From: Trametes villosa
Taxonomy: Eukaryota > Basidiomycota > Agaricomycetes > Polyporales > Polyporaceae
DNA length: 29,123 bases
Assembly: GCA_002964805.2 (NCBI GenBank)
Contig: PUDQ02000097.1
Coordinates: 1 to 29,123, forward strand
Direction: 5' to 3'
Part shown: in pieces, positions 17,877 to 28,554 of the stretch
Layout of the letters: every line of letters begins with the position of its first letter
Numbering within the stretch: the stretch's first letter is position 1
Position numbers and translations under genes: made by a program
The notes under the pieces: generated by a model
Told to the model about the DNA's origin: nothing
Seen by the model: the letters and a program-made list of their open reading frames with translations, nothing else
The model's database searches: none

Positions 17877-17888
17877 CTTTTGCTGATG
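17877..17888 (+). repeat. Right terminal inverted repeat
   Basis: CTTTTGCTGATG, reverse complement of 10309-10320, followed by GT as at the left flank. Confidence 0.8.
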
Positions 17889-18264
17889 GTCAAAATGGTG
17901 GTCTTATGGCCGTTCCAACGTCCGCTGAAGCTTCAGACCGCATGGTACAGCCTCAGCACGTTGCACCGCGGTCGTCTACGGAGCCGTAGGAGCAACACAA
18001 ACGTGCGTGGACGAGTATCTCTTTTCGAGAGCGACCGTACGCGTACGTACAAACTGCGTCAGCCGCAGCCGTAGAAGCAGCGCACTAATGTCGGAGGGCG
18101 CACGTAACGTAACCAACACACGCGCAGGGGCTGCGCAAGGACACCCAAGGAAACCTGTGGTGGTCAATGGTTATTGATAGATATTATCGAGGTCCGATGT
18201 ATGTGGGCGTATCCGTACTTGTGCGATGGTGAGGTGGGGGCAGGGTCGATGTGAGTGCGATGTG
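17889..18264. other. Intergenic DNA right of the transposon; no gene seen
   Basis: About 375 bp with no supported ORF. It is the right half of the pre-insertion site of the Plavaka element (left half ends at 10308). Confidence 0.4.
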
Positions 18265-18851
18265 TATGCGATACAACAGAGAACAGAGATATGGGTGGGA
18301 TACAACAGCAGCAGAGCAGAGTCCGGTCCGAGTCGTTGGTGTTAGGCGTCGTCGACGTTTCGTTAGTATCATCTCGAGGGGGTGAGGTGGAGGTAGAGAG
18401 AAGAGGGTAGATGGGTCCAGCAAACATGGAATGGGGAGGCGGGGAAAGATATAACCTAGATGAAAACGCCCAAGAAAATCGAGCGGGGGTGCCCCGGAGG
18501 CGGGCTCGCCCGCTCTTCGCAGCGCTGTCGCCACCTGTAGTCATCCGCAGGACGATCTGCCACCCGCCTGTCGCGGAGCAGCAGCCAATATGCAATGCGC
18601 GGGCCTCTCACCGCCGTTTGCTGAGCTTGCGCCCACCAGAGGCCTTCGCACTCGCCAGCGCCCTGGCAGCCTCCCGCTCACGCGCCAGCTCCGCCTCCTT
18701 CACCTGGTCGCGCCCGAACAGCCCACCGAGCCCGCTCGTAGGCTGCTGTTGTTGTTGCTGGGGACGCGCCTTCCCGCTCTTCTCGCGCTCCTTCTCGCGG
18801 CGCGCCTGCTCCTTCTCCCGCCGCTTCCGCTCCTCCTTCGTCTCCTCCTTG
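18265..18851. repeat. Parent copy of the segmental duplication seen at 7825-8573
   Basis: Spans the 3' flank and last roughly 80 codons of the Pro/Gln-rich gene. Blocks of 20-45 identical bases alternate with diverged or deleted stretches relative to 7825-8573. Orientation is direct. Without the 7.6-kb transposon the two copies would be under 3 kb apart. Confidence 0.8.
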
Positions 18852-21175
18852 GGCGGCTCCGCGAACCGCACGCGCGCGGCGAACAGCGCGGCGGTCGTGT
18901 TCGACGCCGGGATCTCCGCGCCCTGCGCCATGGGCATCGGCATCGGGAGAGGCACGCCGCCGGTCGTGTGCCGCTTCCGGAGGACCTTGGGGCCGTGGCT
19001 CATCGGGATGTCCTGAGCTCGGGCGTGCTGCTGTGACGGCTGCGATTGCATGCTCGGGGCGGACGAGCGCGAGGAGGGTGTCGTCGCCGGAGGGGGCTGG
19101 CTGACGTGCCGCTGGGCGAGGACTTCCACATGTGCCGCGCCGCGACTGTCGGGCATCTGCTGGTTTGGCTGCGGGAGCTGTTGCAAGGGCGTAGGCATGA
19201 CAAGCTTCTTCGGCAGGTGCCGCGGTAGAAGCGAGGTCGACGGTTTAGTCTGCTGCCGTGGAGGAAGGGCGATGTCCGGGCGCGGGACTGCGCTCGAAGG
19301 CGGGAGGTCAGGTCGACCGGGCGGCATTGAGGGCTCACGCGAATGCGGGGGGCTATTGCGCTGCTCCTGCACACCCTGCGGGAACCTGGACGCGGCAGGG
19401 GAGTACGGGTTCGGGAGGGGCGGCGACGGCTGGGGCGCCTCTTCATGGCGCGAGCGCTGAGAATGGATGGGTGTGGGCTGCTGCTGCTGTTGCTGCATGC
19501 GCGAGGCCTGCTGCTGCGCCTGCATCTGACCCATGTGCGTGTTGTTGTACAGCAGCGGCGACGACGGCAGCACGCCCGACGGAGGCACGCGCCGCTTCAC
19601 GGGCACCTGCATGAGCGGGCTCGAGGGGAGCGGGGAGCCCGGCGGCATATTCTCGGCCTGCTGCTGCAGCTGTGCCAGTTCGCGCTGGCTCGGGGGCTGG
19701 TACTGCGAGTTGGCGGGGAAGATCTGCCCGGGGGCGACCCCGAGGGCGGTGCTGTCGTACTGCACGGGCTTCCGCTTCGGGGGCTGCGAGACGAAACGGT
19801 AGTCAATACGCAGGAACAATAGAGAAGCAGAAGGGCTGGCACACACCTCTGCGCGTTTTTGGCCGGAGATACTCTGCTCTGGGTAGAGCGCGGGGGCGGC
19901 CTTAGCGATCGCCTCGTACGGTCCGCCATGGTGCCAGGCAAACCCGAGGGGGTCCGACTCGTCGAGCTCGTCTATCTTGTCGAGGTCCCGTGGGGCGGTA
20001 GAGACACTCGTGTTCTTACTTCGCTTGCGCTGGGCTGCGGGTGCAGACACCGAACCGGCAGATGGGGTAGCGATCGGAACTGTTGACGGCCGTGGGGGCA
20101 GCTCTGTTGGGGGTGGTGGAGGATGGAGATCTGGTGCCGATGCATTGCGGGGTGTGATCGGTGGGCGAGGGGCAGTGGACTGGACCGAGGAGGTCTTGTT
20201 ATCCGACACAGGCGAGGTGCGCGAAGGTGCCTGCGCTTGAACCTGCGAGCTGGAAGGACCAGATGGGGATGGGGGTTGTTGGGCAGCGGGGGGCGAGTAC
20301 TTTTCTGGAGGGTACGCCGAAGCGGGAGGGAGAGAGCTTGAAGACTTCTGTGCATCCTTGGGAAGATGAGATGAAGACGAAGCTGGGGTCTGATTCGGAG
20401 AGGATGAGGAGGAGCCGCTCTCCGAGTCGGAGTACGGGGGAGGAGGTTGCCAGAGATCGCGCGGAGCGACAAAAGCAGAGCTCGCGTACACTTGGGATGG
20501 TACCACCACACTCCTTTGGCGCGGGTCCTGCGAAGGCAGCCGGAATCCTCCCGGGGCGTTTGACGCGGACGCTCGCGATATGGGAGGGGGCACGGGGATG
20601 ACCCGCGTGGAGTGCGATCGCGCGACGCTCTGGTCGGACGGGGCGATGGGAGGGTAGGCGTAGGGCTCGGACTGCGAGCGAGGGTGTTGTGGGAGTGGCT
20701 GCGGATTGGAGTCCGGGCTTTGCAGCATTGCCATTCGCATGCGCGGAGGGAGATTGGTATGGTCGACCTCGGATTCATCGTCCGGGGCTGTGGAGGCGTA
20801 GTCGGATAGGCTATCTGAGAGACTCGCCGGGTAGATCTCCTCGCGGTCGTTCATGCTGAAGTAGTACGGGTTGGAGCGCGGATCCGGAGAAAAGGCGGGG
20901 TCATTGAGGAGCGAGGGATGAATTGAGCGCTGCTGAGGGGGAGGTTGGCGGTACTGAGGCATGAAGGGCTGCTGCTGCTGCTGAGCGTAGGAGGGGCCTT
21001 GGAGAGGATAAGATGGCGCGAAGGACTGCTGGAAGGGCGGATGGGGTGGTGCGGAATACGAGAAGCCTACCGGGGCCTGGTGGGAGAAGGCGGGACGGGA
21101 GAGGAGGGGGGGCGGGGAGTCGTCGAGGTCGCCGCGGTGGCCATGGTGCAGATAAAAGTTTGGGTTGAGGATCAT
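18608..21175 (-). CDS. Pro/Ser/Gln-rich disordered protein, about 834 aa, function unknown
   Basis: I do not recognise this protein. I start it at the ATG at 21175 (MILNPNFYLHHGH); the frame stays open upstream to 21364, but that part reads like GC-rich leader. One in-frame 63-nt intron with good signals (19846-19784, GTGTGT...CGCAG, internal TTGAC) joins GQKRAE to PPKRKPV; retention would add 21 residues. Composition is Pro, Ser and Gln with several short Gln runs. There is a DDESEVDH acidic patch near aa 150 and a conserved-looking DPLGFAWHHGGPYEAIAKAAPALYP region, roughly at aa 400. The C-terminus is a highly charged helix (KEETKEERKRREKEQARREK), a Gln run, then GLGGLFGRDQVKEAELARE and a basic end. 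It is probably a largely unstructured regulatory or scaffold protein. It is transcribed divergently from sld2. Its 3' end was duplicated to 7825-8573. Confidence 0.75.
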   Translation of the reverse strand: MILNPNFYLHHGHRGDLDDSPPPLLSRPAFSHQAPVGFSYSAPPHPPFQQSFAPSYPLQGPSYAQQQQQPFMPQYRQPPPQQRSIHPSLLNDPAFSPDPRSNPYYFSMNDREEIYPASLSDSLSDYASTAPDDESEVDHTNLPPRMRMAMLQSPDSNPQPLPQHPRSQSEPYAYPPIAPSDQSVARSHSTRVIPVPPPISRASASNAPGGFRLPSQDPRQRSVVVPSQVYASSAFVAPRDLWQPPPPYSDSESGSSSSSPNQTPASSSSHLPKDAQKSSSSLPPASAYPPEKYSPPAAQQPPSPSGPSSSQVQAQAPSRTSPVSDNKTSSVQSTAPRPPITPRNASAPDLHPPPPPTELPPRPSTVPIATPSAGSVSAPAAQRKRSKNTSVSTAPRDLDKIDELDESDPLGFAWHHGGPYEAIAKAAPALYPEQSISGQKRAEVCASPSASLLFLRIDYRFVSQPPKRKPVQYDSTALGVAPGQIFPANSQYQPPSQRELAQLQQQAENMPPGSPLPSSPLMQVPVKRRVPPSGVLPSSPLLYNNTHMGQMQAQQQASRMQQQQQQPTPIHSQRSRHEEAPQPSPPLPNPYSPAASRFPQGVQEQRNSPPHSREPSMPPGRPDLPPSSAVPRPDIALPPRQQTKPSTSLLPRHLPKKLVMPTPLQQLPQPNQQMPDSRGAAHVEVLAQRHVSQPPPATTPSSRSSAPSMQSQPSQQHARAQDIPMSHGPKVLRKRHTTGGVPLPMPMPMAQGAEIPASNTTAALFAARVRFAEPPKEETKEERKRREKEQARREKEREKSGKARPQQQQQQPTSGLGGLFGRDQVKEAELAREREAARALASAKASGGRKLSKRR

Positions 21176-21492
21176 TCGATAAGCCGGCCAGGGACAAGGG
21201 GGGGATATGACGGAAGGAGGAGGAGCAGAGGCGAGGCGAGGGAGGAGCCGCCTCTTGTCTCTCTCTGGAGCTTCTCGCCGCCCGCAGGCGCTGCCTTGTG
21301 TTCCTGCTCCCAGGTCCCTCCACCAGACGCACAGCTCGACTCTCCCACAAGGCACTCGGCCCACCCCTCCCGCTCAGGCGCCTATCCCACGTGTCGACCA
21401 CAACAACGCGTCAACAACATTTCTAGCCGCGTCTCATCCACCTCTCCCCCACCCAGACACGCTAACCACGCGTCTCGTCCTCTGCGCTCGCC
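21176..21492. promoter_or_regulatory. Divergent promoter region between the Pro/Gln-rich gene and sld2
   Basis: 317 bp between the two start codons on opposite strands. It has CT-rich stretches toward sld2 (CCACCTCTCCCCCACCC) typical of fungal promoters. No confident TATA box or named factor site was identified. Confidence 0.55.
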
Positions 21493-23264
21493 ATGGACGT
21501 CGCTGCACTGCGCGCGGAGATCAAGAGCTGGGAGCGCGACTTCAAGGCGAAGCACAGCCGCGACCCGTCCATCCAGGAAATCAAGGACCAGCCCGCGATC
21601 GGTATGTCCTCCTCTCCCCACCCTCTCCTGCCGCGTTCACCCCGTGTCCAGCCGCAAAGTACAAGCTCTACAAGTCCCTCTCCAAGGCCTCTTCTTCCCG
21701 TTCCCAGCCCGCTGCGCGCCCCTCCACGCCCCCATCTGCGCCACGTCAACCTCAGCCTTCCTCATCCATCATCCCAAAGGCCAGAGCTATCAAGGTCGAC
21801 CCTCCCGCCTCGACCTCCAATCCGTTCTCTCCCGTCAAGAACAAGAAGAAGCTCCCGAATGAGCAATCTTCTCCGCAACGTGCATCTCATCCATCTCGCC
21901 CGAACCCCTTCGCGACTCCCAGTAAGCCGAAGAACAAACCCCATGCCCCCCGCCGCTCTCCCTCCCCGGACCCTTTTCCGCCCATACCGCCCATGGTTAT
22001 GGTCCAGCGCACTCCGACAGCTCCCGCCGCGGATTCTGCCGTCACACGCGCACGTAAACGTCTCCGCGGTGAACCCGTATCACCTTCTCCGGTCAAAGAG
22101 AAGCGTCCACGTGTGGCCTCCCAAGCTGCGCTCTCCTTTACCAGCAACGCTGCTCTCCTCGACAGCCCCGACACGTCGGACGGAGATGAGATGGCTGCGG
22201 ATCCGAATGACACTATCATTGCCGACACGCCCATGAAACCACGTACGGGCGGCCGGGACTTCAAGGTCCTATTCGACGACGTCCTCCCAAATGGGGAGAA
22301 GCGCCTCGTGAAGTCTCTTTCATCTCGGAAGAAGTCCACCTCTTCCCACAACATCTTTCCCGGTGCCAAGAGAGAGCTGTCTCGTGCACTCACCCCGTCC
22401 TCAGATGAAGAAGACGACTGGAGCCTGAAGCCGAGGTTGAGAGGTCTTGAGGCTTCTGTGGTGGGATCCGCGAAGCTCTCGCAAACCAAAGGCCGAGCGG
22501 TCAAGGGGAAACTCGGCATTCCGAAGGCGCTCGTACCAGGCAAGAGTGATTTGTGGTCGGACATGGGCCCCCCGAAACCTTCCACGCTAACCCGCACGGC
22601 TTCGTCGAATCCTCCTTCCCGCCCGTCCAACAAGCGACCCTTGCCTGACGACCAAGATGACGCTGAGCATGACGTTGGGCCGTCCACAAATACCCTCCTG
22701 AACTTGCCGCTTCTTCCACCGTCTCCTCCCCCGCCCGACGCGTCCAAGTCGTCCGGCCCGAAGTATGCCGAGAAGGGCAAAGGCAAGGCCGCGGCGCTCA
22801 GTCGAAAGAAAGCGAAGCTTCTTCAGGATTCGGGCGCCGTCGAGGATGAGGATGGGGAGGACAGTCTCGAGGACGAGATTCAGGTGAGGGAGATCGACCC
22901 CACGCTTCAAACCTCCCGAGCGGAGCGCGACGGCGATCCAGACTCGGATTGGGAAGCGCATTGGCGGGGCATGCCGGATGCGGACGACGGCGCCCTCCTG
23001 TCTACATCTTCTGCAGCGGCTGGCGAATTCGAGGTCGACCTCCCAGACGAGCTTCAGCGTGTATTGGCCATATCACCTGGCAGACGCAACGCGACGGAGG
23101 AAGACAAGGTCGTGCGCGAGCTACTGTACGGCAGTCGCGAGATTCACTACAACCCGCGCAAGGGCGGCGAGATCTGGGACGTGGGAGAAGACTCCGACCA
23201 TGCTGGAGGGACCGAGGAGGAGTGGGAAGGCGAGCCTGTCCCCTGGGAGGTTGGGGAGCTGTAG
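21493..23264 (+). CDS. sld2: DNA replication regulator Sld2/Drc1, 573 aa
   Basis: Two exons, 21493-21601 and 21652-23264, joined across a 50-nt intron. The N-terminus (aa 1-50) carries the Drc1/Sld2 signature also found in RecQ4: ALRAEIKSWERDFKAKH, then IQEIKDQPAIA joined to KYKLYKSLSK. The middle is disordered and rich in SP/TP sites (for example near VSPSPVKEK, IADTPMKPR and LTPSSDEED), fitting the known activation of Sld2 by cyclin-dependent kinase. A mid-protein GRDFKVLFDDVLPNG motif and a C-terminal REIHYNPRKGGEIWDVGE...PVPWEVGEL block match fungal family members as I recall them. Phosphorylated Sld2 binds Dpb11/Cut5 and helps load GINS and Pol epsilon at origins. The upstream open frame beginning at 21207 is not used, because exon 1 supplies the conserved start. 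Confidence 0.9.
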
Positions 23265-23868
23265 GCTGTGTACTCGTATGTGCCGACTTGTTTCTGGACG
23301 CAATGCTCACTGTGATCTGCACGATTCCACGTCGGGCTATAGCCGAGCTGTGGTCTGGGCTGCTGCACCACACGCAGACGGCTGCCTGCCTGCGATTGCG
23401 CCCCGCAGAGGTGCGTACGACGCGTGTCGCGACTCACGTGAGGCGCGTGCTACCGTGTTATGGGCGGCTACGCGCCCCCCGCCCCCGTCTATGCAGAGCT
23501 TATGGCCTCGTTGACCATGCATGCTTGTGATTCCAGCTCACATCCGCGGCGCGTTATCAATGTGTAGCGGGACACCGCAACATGTGTACACAGCTCTGGA
23601 GAGCCTTCCACCAGTCGTATATTTGTGCGCATTTTGGCAGACGTAGAGCCCTTCAACGTCCACCTTCGTCGCATTGCGCACTCGCGTCCACCTCGACGCA
23701 GCTCACCGTCACATCCGCCCTTCTGACCCTTCTCACAGGAGCTCTCTCGCGCCTCGAGATTGCCAGCGTATCTATTACAGGCCAAACGTGCCAGGACCGC
23801 CCCCAAACCTACCCATCCGCAGCGACGTCTTCCAATAAGTACCTGCCGCGCACAGTGAGCCCTTCGTC
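23265..23868. other. Intergenic region between sld2 and the F-box-like gene
   Basis: About 600 bp without a supported gene. It should contain the sld2 3' end and the promoter of the downstream gene, both on the plus strand. CT-rich blocks occur near 23690-23740. Confidence 0.45.
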
Positions 23869-26295
23869 ATGTCTACCGGACCCTCCCTCTCGCGCCGCTC
23901 CTCCCTCGCCGACTACATCTCTGCGATTCCGCGGCCTCGCCTCGCCAGCCTCCGCTCCCGCAAGTCCACCGTCTCGCTCCACGTCGACCCCTACACCCCG
24001 TACGCCGTGTACCAGCAGAAGATGTTCCCCGCGATCCTCCGCGACGCCGATACCACGCAGAAGCTGCTCGAGGCGATCCTCGACACGCCCCAGGGGCGCC
24101 GCTCGGTGTCGCGCCTCGCGCGCACCTGCAAGGCGTTCAAGGAGCCCGCGCTGAACGTGCTCTGGCGCGACCTCGACTCGCTCACGCCGCTGCTCGGCCT
24201 CTTCCCGAGCACCATCCTCAGACGGGCCCGCCGGCCGGGCCTGGGTCTGGTACGCTTTCTGTCGCTGTCCGGTCCGGAGGTGCCTTTGCTTACCTCCGCC
24301 CCCACCCCCCCGCTCGTCGCGCAGACGAAGGCGCCGGAGAAGCAGGACTGGGCGCGCGTGCTCGCGTACGGCGAGCGCGTGCGCAGCATCGCGTACGTCG
24401 AGAGCTCGGGGAACATCCACCCCTCGATCCTCCCGCTCCTCGCGGACACGAAGCCGGTCGCGTACATCTTGCCCAACCTCACCGGCCTGACGTGGAAGGC
24501 GGAGTCCGTCGCGAGCCTCGAGCGCTGCCGGCTGTTCCTCGGCCCGCACGTGGCCGCCGTCACGCTCGAGGTCGGCACGCGCAGCGCGAAGCTGAACGAC
24601 CTCCTCGCGGAGATCGCGGCGCACCGCGGGCTCGCCGCGTTCTCGTTCACGCTGCACACGAACCTACCGGACGACTTCACGGAGACGTTTGCGCAGAACG
24701 CGGCGCTCGAGCGCGTCGCGCTCACCGCGCCCGGTGCCCTTGCGGCCAAGGTCGGCAAGTGGGCGTCCGCGCTGCCCGAGCTGACGACGTTCGCTGTTGA
24801 CCTGTCGGCGCGCACGACGACCGCCGTCGAGGGCTTCTTCGAGGACATCAGCCCCGGCTCGGGGTACTCGACGCCGAGCTCCGTTGGGGGCACCGACAGC
24901 GGCGTGTTCTCCGGGGACGAGGTCGACTTCACTGAGGCCCGCAAGGCAGCAGTGCGCCTGACGCGCGATGGACCCCGCCGAGGGGCATTTGCCAAGCTGA
25001 GCAACCTCACGCTCACGGGAGACGCTGCGAACCTAGCGACGTTCCTGCGACACCTCACAAGCCCGCTCGTCGACCTCGTATGATTACGGCCTTGGCACGG
25101 GTCTGCACCATCATCTGCGATCGCACGGTACGAGGATCCAGCGCGCCACGTTCAGCGGTAGCGCCACGTCCCGCGGAGGCGACTTGCCGATGCGCGAGCT
25201 TCCGCTCACGTACTTCTCCTCCCTACCCCGCCTCTGGCGCGAGATCTACGCGCCAGCCCCGCCGCACGCTTCCCCGTCTCGGGCTCCGCCCCGCCGCTCA
25301 CGCTCGAGCACATCGTGCCGCTCACGCGCGACTGCCGGCGGCTGCACACGCTCGGGCTCGTCGTGCACGCGGCGGAGCTCGAGAGCGACGAGGTGTACGA
25401 GACGCGCGTCGTGTGCTCGCGCTCGCTGCTGCGCCTGCACGTCGGGCACTCGTGGGTGCGGAACCCGCTGCAGAGCGCGGTGCTCCTCAGCCACCTCGCG
25501 CCGTACCTCGACACGCTCAAGTACTTCAACGAGAAGAACCGCGCGGGGAGCGTGGAGGCGAACGCGCTCGCGTGGCAGCGCGTCGCCGAGTTCCTCCCGC
25601 ACATCCAGCACATCCGCCTGGCGGAGCGCAAGCTGCAGCCGCCGCCTGCGCCGTATGTGCCGCCTCCGAAGGCCGACAAGGGCGTCGATGCGAGCGTCAG
25701 GACCTCCGACGCAGCGGTGTCGGCCCATCCGGAGGTCGCCGAGTTTGCCGTGCAAGCCGAACCCGACCTCGTCGAGTTCGCTGTGCAGGCGGAGCCGGAG
25801 ACGGCGGAAGCCTCTATCGATGCGACGCCTGTCTTTGTGGAGGTCGAGGTCATGGCCGTTCCCGAGTTCTCCGAGCAGGGCGTCGACGCCGTCCCGGAGA
25901 CAGAAGAAAAGGGCACGGAGCCCATGTCTGTGGCCATCTCGGACTCCGCGTCCGAGAGCTCAGACGAAGGCAGCCACCCCGAAAACCCCATCCCAGCCAT
26001 CTCTATGTTCATCCCCTCCGTGGCGCACGGCGTGGTCAACATCACCTACCGCGTCGTCCGCTTCTATGTCGCCCCCATCCGGTTTATGTTCTCCTTCATG
26101 CCCCCTATGCCCCTCAGCCTCTCGAGGTTCTCCCTCAACCATGCGTCCCCCTCTGACTATGACACCAAGTATGCCCCCGAACAGGAGAAGCGTGCCCTAG
26201 CTGTCTCCGAGCCCGCCTCGCCCTCGACGTCGACCCCGGCGCACCACACGAACGGCACGGCGGTCGCGGACACCATCAGTCCTGTTTGTCAATAA
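23869..26295 (+). CDS. F-box-like/LRR-type protein, reading frame broken in the middle
   Basis: Starts MSTGPSLSRRSSLADYIS. An F-box-like helix follows at about aa 55-100 (LLEAILDTPQGRRSVSRLARTCKAF, then PALNVLWRDLDSLTPL). Next comes a long leucine-patterned region with NLTGLTWKAES and LSNLTLTGDAANLATFLRHL, as in Agaricomycete F-box proteins that act as substrate receptors of SCF ubiquitin ligases. The frame ends in TGA at 25081-25083. Matching content continues in the next frame (about 25082-25260; SRGGDLPMRELPLTYFSSLPRL), then returns to the first frame from about 25262 (FPVSGSAPPLTLEHIVPLTRDCRRLHTL) to the TAA at 26293-26295. The C-terminus has repeated EFAVQAEP units and a Ser/Glu-rich acidic stretch. 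Sequencing error, a cryptic intron (GTATGA at 25078) or a young pseudogene are all possible. The 25-odd residues expected before FPVSG seem to be missing, which favours a real deletion. Confidence 0.7.
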
Positions 26296-26595
26296 TTCTT
26301 CGACTATGCGGCCCCCCTTTGCTTACATACGGACGATGCGCTGGCACGCGTGTAGGGTTCTGACAATGCGAATATCATTATTACTTCTGCTTCTGAACGC
26401 GTAGCAAGTACTGCGTCTGCGAGCGAGTGGAAGACTGACCCAAGGCCCGCGCTGCCCAGTGCCCGATACGCGGCGCTACTGGGCACGGCACGTAGAACGC
26501 GGGGGCGCCGGATGGCAGGAGGGGGCGGTACGACCTCCACCTGGGGCGCGACCAGCACTTGGCACTCTCCCTCACACACCCGCTCGACGTACAAC
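26296..26595. other. Intergenic region and rpn5 promoter
   Basis: 300 bp between the F-box-like gene and rpn5. No gene is visible. A proteasome-associated control element was looked for in general form and not recognised. Confidence 0.4.
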
Positions 26596-28402
26596 ATGGC
26601 CGATCCCAAAAAGCAAGAGAAGGACTACACGAAGGAGGTCGATGCGCTGCTTACGGAGACAACATCACTGGCGAAGGTGCGTACGCGTACTCTGCGGCTA
26701 CTCAGATCATTGTGCTTACCAGCATACGCGTACAGGCCGGGAAGCTCCAGGAGGCACTAGACAAGATCTACGTCCTCGAGAAGCAGACTCGTAATGTAAG
26801 TTGCGCTGTTCACACAAGGGTTATGCAAGGCTAATAGGCATTCACGCAGGCGTCCGACCTGAAGTCCACCACGAGACTGGTGAAGGAGGCCTCCGAGCTT
26901 GCCTACAAGGCCCGGAATTTCAAGCTGTTGAACAGCAGCATCAGCTCCTTAAGCAAGAAGCATGGCCAGCTGAAGGCCGCTATACAGTCATTGGTGGAAC
27001 AGGCGTATGAGTGGCTCGAAGACATCCGCAAGACGCAGGGCGAGGAGACATGGCTGGAGCTTATTGAGACGCTACGGACCGTCACTGAGGGGAAGGTACG
27101 TGCGCCCGCGCTGTCATATGGGTAGGCACTTACTAAGTTGCTTGTATAGATCTTCTTGGAGACGCCCCGCGCCCGCGTAACTCTCCTCCTCGCCCGCCAC
27201 CATGAATCCCTTGCCGCCGCTTCCACTGCTACCCCCGCCTCCCGCAAGGAGGCCCTCCAGCTCGCCTCCGACCTCCTCAGCGACCTCCAGGTCGAGACCT
27301 ACTCTTCGATGGACCGGCGAGAAAAGACCGAGTTCATCCTGGAGCAAATGCGCCTGCTGATCGCGCTCGCGCGCCTGAAGGACGGCGAGATCGGCAAGGA
27401 CGGCAAAGATTCCATCGGTGGCGGAGAGTCGGAGTGGGTCAAAGTGCGGGTGGGCGGCCGCAAGGTCAACGAGGAGTTCTTGAAGAATAAGGAGAACGAG
27501 GTAAGAGCGCCTGCCGCAAGGTGACGACTCGGCTGACCTTGCATTCTGTTAGGACTTGAAACTCAAGTACTATGACATGATGATCCAATACGCGCTGTAC
27601 GGCAGCTCGTACCTTGACGCGGCCAAGTACTACCACAAGGTTTGGGAGACGCCTTCCATCAAGGAGGACGTCAATGGCCGGGGGCGCGAGGTATGTGGCA
27701 AGCAATTGATGAACCGTTTAGCTAACCTAACCTTCTCACCAGGCGCTCGAGCATATTGTATACTACGTCGTCCTGGCGCCTCACGACAACGAGCAGTCTG
27801 ACATGCTGCACCGACTCTTCGCCGACCCTGCCTTGCCCAAACTTGAGTTGCACTAGTGAGTTATTGCCTGATGCTAGTTCGACGAAGGTCTAATCATCTC
27901 GTTTCTTTAGCGCCCTTGTGAAGTGCTTCACAACACCAGAGCTAATGAGGTGGCCGGGCATCGAAGCCATCTACGGACCTCACCTGCGGAAGACCCAGGT
28001 CTTCAGCTCAGAGAAGCTTTGGGAAGACCTCCACACCAGGGTCATCGAACACGTAGGTGCCGTTGACCGTAGTATGCATCATCCGTCCTGACCAGCTCGC
28101 AGAACATTCGCATCGTCGCGCAATACTACACCCGTATCACCCTTGCCCGCCTCACCTCCCTCCTCGATCTCACGCAACAACAAACGGAGGAGATCCTCTG
28201 CAGACTTGTTGTCTCAGCGACCGTGTGGGCGCGTATCGACCGGCCAGCAGGTATCGTCAACTTCCGGAGCAGCAGGAGTGCGGAAGACGTGATGAACGAC
28301 TGGAGCTCAGACATGCAGCGGCTGCTTGGACTGGTCGAGAAGACCTGGATGGGCGTGAACGCGGCACAAGCAGCGCAGTCGAGAGCCATCAAGGCGTCGT
28401 AG
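26596..28402 (+). CDS. rpn5: 26S proteasome regulatory subunit Rpn5 (PSMD12), 476 aa
   Basis: Eight exons: 26596-26676, 26736-26795, 26850-27095, 27150-27500, 27553-27690, 27743-27855, 27911-28052 and 28103-28402 (1,431 nt, all junctions GT...AG and in phase). Rpn5 is a scaffold subunit of the proteasome lid, next to the deubiquitinase Rpn11. The N-terminus reads MADPKKQEKDYTKEVDALL, followed by TPR-like helical pairs (KLQEALDKIYVLEKQTRN, ASDLKSTTRLVKEASELAY, LKLKYYDMMIQYALYGSSYL). The C-terminal PCI region (about aa 330-445) includes HNIRIVAQYYTRITLARLTSLLDL, TEEILCRLVVS and ARIDRPAGIVNFR. Length agrees with fungal Rpn5 (about 445-490 aa). The start codon is the only ATG giving the conserved N-terminus. 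No defect was seen. The gene is convergent with the mS23 gene, 152 bp apart. Confidence 0.95.
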
Positions 28403-28554
28403 TTAGCACCATTGTATGTAGGCATACTCACCACGGACTGGTTCCCTTCGCTTTCCTATATCTTGTGGTCGAGTGAGATGTGTAACGGATGTGACGTCTA
28501 ATTATTCCGCGTGTAAAGTATAAAGCAACCGATAGCAAGGGAGCGTGCCAGCTC

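Larger units (their letters stand above)
10309..17888 (+). mobile_element. Complete Plavaka-type DNA transposon carrying two divergent genes
   Basis: A 7,580-bp unit bounded by 12-bp terminal inverted repeats, CATCAGCAAAAG at 10309-10320 and CTTTTGCTGATG at 17877-17888. GT lies outside both ends (10307-10308 and 17889-17890), consistent with a 2-bp target duplication, though two bases can match by chance. Both ends are rich in CTTGCGAG/CTCGCAAG-type motifs. Inside are an intact transposase gene (plus) and an intact DUF6698-like gene (minus) that share a 306-bp promoter region. The left end is verified independently: the second copy at 5219-6685 ends at the same base. Intact genes and near-identity of the copies indicate recent activity. 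The exact TIR length and TSD are inferred from this single site. Confidence 0.85.

Noticed and set aside
18411..19016. 201-aa plus-strand ORF and neighbouring plus-strand ORFs through 20.8 kb
   Set aside because: They overlap the minus-strand Pro/Ser/Gln-rich gene, whose 3' end is also preserved as a duplicate; the plus-strand frames are complementary products of Gln and Pro codons.
21176..21364. N-terminal extension of the Pro/Ser/Gln-rich protein up to the ATG at 21364
   Set aside because: The extra 63 codons read like GC-rich leader sequence and approach the sld2 promoter; MILNPNFYLHHGH is the more natural start. Not excluded without transcript data.
23991..25058. 355-aa minus-strand ORF opposite the F-box-like gene
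   Set aside because: It is antisense to a recognisable coding frame and shows only composition-driven Ser/Arg content.
25078..25200. An intron beginning GTATGA at 25078 in the F-box-like gene
   Set aside because: Not adopted because the would-be intron contains family-like coding sequence in frame 2 and lacks a convincing branch point and pyrimidine-rich acceptor.
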